Shown in pieces: positions 60,766 through 64,000 of a DNA stretch of 64,000 nt (positions within the stretch are counted from its first letter, which is position 1; each line of letters starts with the position of its first letter). The DNA comes from Setaria digitata (lineage: Eukaryota > Nematoda > Chromadorea > Rhabditida > Setariidae). Position numbers and translations under genes: made by a program. A model generated the notes under the pieces. The model made no database searches. It saw only the letters and a program-made list of their open reading frames with translations, and had not been told where the DNA came from. The stretch spans positions 1 through 64,000 of the forward strand of contig RCAB01000139.1 of assembly GCA_003640385.1 (NCBI GenBank), in the 5' to 3' direction.

Positions 60766-62141
60766 TCAGAACTTTTGAACAAGGAAGTTGTTCCCTTCAT
60801 CTTTCTGGAATCCAACCTGTTCATAAAACGGTATCAATTCATCCTTGCATTCTAATGATAATTTGTATACACCGACATGCCGTGCCAAAACTATTAAATG
60901 TTGACCAAGCAATAACCCAAAATTTTGTCGACGAATACTTCTATCCACAACAAAATCTTCAATACGACCTCGACATCCAGTATCGTGGATGAATTTCCAT
61001 TCCAAAACCAGTGTTGCTGTTGCCACCACACGTCTTATCCTTAAAAAAAAGTATTGATTTATCGACTAAAAGTAACTTTGCACATAAAAATAAACTCTGT
61101 TCCTCGGTGTGTAGCCGTTTCATGTGCACGTAAGAATAGTGAGGGGTTGAAAGCAAAAATGTGATGTCCTTTACGTTCTTTTTCTTTTACCTTCCTCTTT
61201 CTTCCTCACTTGGTCCAAAGAGTTTCAGACGCTTAATTCGGCGAGTTCATCAAACCACAAGAGTTCAAGGATTTTAGAATGGAGAATCACAGGTTGCTTG
61301 AAATATCCTGAGACATAGTCAATTCCGATATTCCAAATCCTTATCAAGAGAAATCAAACATTTTCTAACTTTTAGACAACAAATATCAATATTGATATTG
61401 TATATATATATATATATATNCTCTTTTTTGGTCTCTTAATATATATGCATATACATAAAAGTTTACTTGAAAAGCAATGAAAACCGTGTTAAATCTGATG
61501 CAACATTTTGGAAAAAATACTGCAAAGAATGTCTTTAAAAACTTACTTATTATGATTTAGAAACTTACTCTTTATTCTCAATGACGACAATATAGTACGA
61601 TGGCGGTGATGTATTACGCATCATATTGAATCTACAAAGTATATTTTAGAAAAATATAGGAAATGGTTGGAGTGATTCATGACTAGAACCTACAGTCAGA
61701 ACCATCAAAGAAACCTTATTAGGCATGATAGAAAATCACTTAATACCAAATTTATGCTGGAATTAATTTCGTTAAGCAGTCACCGGCGAATGAACATTTC
61801 TTCGCTAACATCACCAACAGTAGTAAGTTGTGACAACAATTCCAAGTAACCACGGTGATAGTCTGTCACCATTAATGGTCGTAAATGGTATCCTTCGGGC
61901 AGTGCTGGTAGTCGCCCATATGAATGAATGAAATTCAAAAAGCTTTCAGCAAATACTGTTTCGTAATCTGAAAAGCGTTCCGAAGAATCTGATGGAGATG
62001 CTAAAATTTTCAGTCCTAATTAATGGATCAAATCTGGAGAAATGGATTTTTGCTTAAGACTTCTGCACTGAGCTTGATGATATTAGAGATAGAATTCCCA
62101 CCCATTTTACCATATTCTGTGATGATAACCATGCCTGTCAT
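60766..62141 (-). CDS. GNPNAT1: Glucosamine 6-phosphate N-acetyltransferase
   Basis: Exons 62111-62141, 61784-62000, 61569-61631 and 60766-61039 join in phase (194 residues; human 184). The enzyme transfers acetyl from acetyl-CoA to glucosamine-6-phosphate on the way to UDP-GlcNAc, needed for glycoproteins, GPI anchors and, in worms, eggshell or sheath chitin. GNAT-fold matches: YHLRPLMVTDYHRGYLELL (human LVLRPLCTADLNRGFFKVL), YYIVVIENKE, VVATATLVLEWKFIHDTG (human IVATATLIIEHKFIHSCA), RGRIEDFVVD, the CoA loop RRQNFGLLL (human RGKQLGKLL), YKLSLEC and FYEQVGF. The short N-terminus MTGMVIITEY starts seven bases after an acceptor (ttgttgcag). An upstream spliced exon could give a longer N-terminus. 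Confidence 0.92.
61396..61420. repeat. TA dinucleotide run ending in N
   Basis: About 20 bp of (TA)n followed by N, inside the last GNPNAT1 intron; an unresolved microsatellite at an assembly join. Confidence 0.7.
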
Positions 62142-62205
62142 TGTCAATCTGCAACAAAATACCTTCAACTGCCACAGTTAACGCACAAGCAATATTCTCT
62201 CTTAC

Positions 62206-62357
62206 TTCATAGATGTGCTTCCATGAACAATCAACAGTAAAGCAAAGCAAAAACGATGACCTATTCCATTCCTGCTTGTGTGATTTTCCTCCCTCACACC
62301 ATTCACTGTTGCATTCACCAAATCCATCAAACGAAAACTGAAAGTCAATAGCCGGAT
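62206..62357 (-). other. Possible upstream exon of GNPNAT1 (5' UTR or N-terminal extension)
   Basis: Bounded by a good acceptor (ttcttacag) and donor (GAA|gtaaga), 57 bp before the exon starting at 62148. Two of its frames are open. One ends in phase 2 and would extend GNPNAT1 in frame from an internal ATG (MDLVNATVNG...), adding about 41 residues. The other reads FSFDGFGECNSEWCEGGKSH but then breaks phase. It may simply be a 5' UTR exon. Confidence 0.3.
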
Positions 62358-62893
62358 CTGTAAGAAAAAAAAGAAATTGAAAAAGCTTAGGTTGTTTGTG
62401 CACTCTTACCGACCAATAAATTCTAGTATCAATCCTTAACTGCTACTCCTCTGTCAACTCCGAATGATTCTCTCATTGATCCAAGCCCAATAGGCCACAA
62501 ATTACTCAGCTACAACAATTCCTCCAACTGCGACTACCAACACCTTCCACTTCATCATTCTTACCAAGCCCCCTCCCACTTTCCTCCTCGCATCTGTGTG
62601 GCATATTCTTCTTTCAAAGAAAAAGTTTGTCGCATGCAACGAAGTGTGAAATGGGTAGTCTAGTGGAATGTTCTGTTTAGATTGCCGATTCAGGTGGATA
62701 ACTTTGGTACTTATAGTCTGGTACCCTGACTCAACTTCCATTAGAATTCTTTGAAGCTGTGGGACCGGAAAAATTTCATTTCTCTTTCTCCATCATACTA
62801 TCCTCACACCTTTCGTATTGATGATTCTGAGCCTTTTATATGCGCGTGTGTAGTATTGTTTTCCTATTCAAGAAATAGTTCAGCCGTTTTATA
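62358..62893. promoter_or_regulatory. Divergent promoter region between GNPNAT1 (-) and GTF3C5 (+)
   Basis: A 536-bp gap between head-to-head genes must hold the 5' control regions of both. No TATA or named factor site can be asserted; the sequence is pyrimidine-rich in places (62555-62590, 62780-62815). Confidence 0.4.
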
Positions 62894-63949
62894 ATGTCGT
62901 CGGAGGTGTGGCCGTCGACTAGCACAGAAAAACTGCCGGAATATGTGGTTGTGGCATATCCAGGTGTAGTGAAGAATGCTTCGAAGGCAATTGGAACATT
63001 GGGTGGTTCGCAGACTATCACCACGGCAAGTGAACTTTAATTGGAAACTTCATATAATTCCCTTTTGCTGTTCCATGTCATTATACTCACAAATATAGCC
63101 TTCGATGTCTTTTACCACTTAACATTTCCCTATTTATGGTAAAGTATTTGAACCAAAAATGATACGCTGCTTTGTTAAATTCTCCTACTTCTAGTATCCG
63201 TTTAGTACTTGTTGCTTTGGAGAGTAATTGTTTATATTCTCGTTCTACTGCTTCTTAGAATCCTAGTAGTTTTAAAACTCATTAATCATTTTACAGAATC
63301 ATTTTGCTGGTCGTCCGCTTGAATTAAGACATCATCCGGAAAACCCATATGCAAATGCTTTAGTATCAGAGCGAGGATCGGCAGAAAAGTCGTTCAGTGG
63401 TACAGGGACAGTATTATGCGTTGTAATTGTACGCCGTAAAAAGTCTGATCCAAGCTTTGTGCAGGCAGAAGTGGTTGGAATGGTGCTTTAAATATCTCTT
63501 TAGACCTGTTTGGTATTTCATATAAGTTAAAGAGATTTGTAGGTAATAAATAAATTCTTATTTGCTTACATTTTTAGAATTACGATGAGACTTAAAATGA
63601 AATTTGCTTTAACTGTTATTAGACTAAGTCTGATTTCCATTATTCATTTTTTTTTTTTTTAGATTTAGACATTCATGAACACTTTTAAAAGAATTGCAGG
63701 TTTCTACAGTGTACACATTCAAATCTATGTGTGATTTCCACTACCTACCCATCCGTCAAAGTGAAACATTTCTAGGTTGCTTCGAAAATTTAGTAAGTTT
63801 ATATTTTCATTTCTTGGGTAATGAAATATAAATTCTTTTTCATATAAAAAAACCTTGAACTGAAGTTATTGTATTAGGTCATATCACTGCCACGAGATAA
63901 GCATTATTCCCATTTCGCATTTCACTATGTGGTAGTAACCGGATTATAA
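62894..63949 (+). CDS. GTF3C5: General transcription factor 3C subunit 5 (TFIIIC), N-terminal part
   Basis: Exons 62894-63025, 63297-63482, 63700-63792 and 63878 onward, all phase 0. The N-terminus gives VVVAYPGVVKNASKAIGTLG, matching the GTF3C5 opening (human CVEYPGVVRDVAKMLPTLGG). It is followed by LELRHHPENPYANAL (human LELYFRPKDPYCHPV), a beta strand TVLCVVIVRRKK, and VSTVYTFKSMCDFHYLP (human TTYTFQSMADFQYL). GTF3C5 is the tauA-module subunit that pairs with GTF3C1/GTF3C3 to bind the A box of tRNA genes for RNA polymerase III. The first intron uses a GC donor (ACG|gcaagt). The last visible exon is open to TAA at 63947-63949, but the family protein is about 500 residues, so a donor near 63931-63934 (gtggta/gtagta) probably splices to exons beyond the window. 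Confidence 0.88.
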
Positions 63950-64000
63950 GAGCGTAGGAGAACATCTGACATCATGTAGTCTCAGCGCTTTCCATCTGTT

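Noticed and set aside
1..64000. CRISPR arrays, rRNA, bacterial operons or phage genes
   Set aside because: None seen; all recognisable genes are intron-containing and metazoan.

Overview
This window is eukaryotic, AT-rich (roughly two-thirds A+T) and gene-sparse. It is best explained as nematode DNA, most likely from a spirurid or filaria-like worm. The reasons are short coding exons separated by mostly 0.1-1 kb introns ending in ttttcag/tttag, repeated cases of an acceptor-like AG a few bases upstream of a start codon (as expected for spliced-leader trans-splicing), very tight same-strand gene spacing, and recognisable metazoan proteins at nematode-like divergence. The species call is inference. 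Three single N characters (2125, 16559-16560, about 61420) mark unresolved assembly joins. All gene models were built by hand from splice sites, reading phase and remembered family sequences; no search was run.

Layout, left to right. 1-0.4 kb: the last exon of a membrane protein (+). 5.6-9.9 kb: an eight-exon UBASH3/TULA-type histidine-phosphatase gene (+) whose catalytic RHGE motif reads RNAE, with an opposite-strand reading frame inside one intron. 10-22 kb: mostly gene-poor, with microsatellites, a TA hairpin, two frameshifted coding-like relics on the minus strand and one small Cys-containing ORF. 22.7-23.4 kb: a small single-pass membrane protein (+). 25.7-26.2 kb: a tentative 51-residue gene. 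26.8-27.2 kb: a 122-bp direct repeat and a perfect hairpin.

29.8-49.6 kb is dominated by one large minus-strand gene of 34 exons. It is a MEGF6-type secreted matrix protein (signal peptide, EMI domain, ten EGF/Ca-binding EGF domains, spacer, then a long run of laminin-type EGF repeats). The phase-consistent model closes exactly at about 1634 residues. Its 5.25 kb first intron holds further coding-like minus-strand exons.

50.7-62.1 kb is a co-oriented minus-strand cluster: a hydrophobic protein, a novel 360-residue Ser/Pro-rich protein, the WASH-complex subunit WASHC3/CCDC53 (worm DDL-1), the BORC subunit BORCS5 (worm SAM-4), an unknown 82-residue protein whose stop lies only 34 nt ahead of the BORCS5 start codon, and glucosamine-6-phosphate N-acetyltransferase (GNPNAT1). 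At 62.9 kb the divergent plus-strand gene for TFIIIC subunit GTF3C5 begins and runs off the window.

Functionally, two neighbours (WASHC3 and BORCS5) act on endosomes and lysosomes, GNPNAT1 makes UDP-GlcNAc precursors (glycans, chitin), GTF3C5 serves RNA polymerase III, and the MEGF6-like protein is extracellular. The best leads for novelty are the His-to-Asn change in the TULA-like protein, the 34-nt dicistronic junction, the overlapping reading frame in front of ddl-1, two GC-AG introns, the uncharacterised small genes, and a perfect 41-bp palindrome at 59.43 kb.
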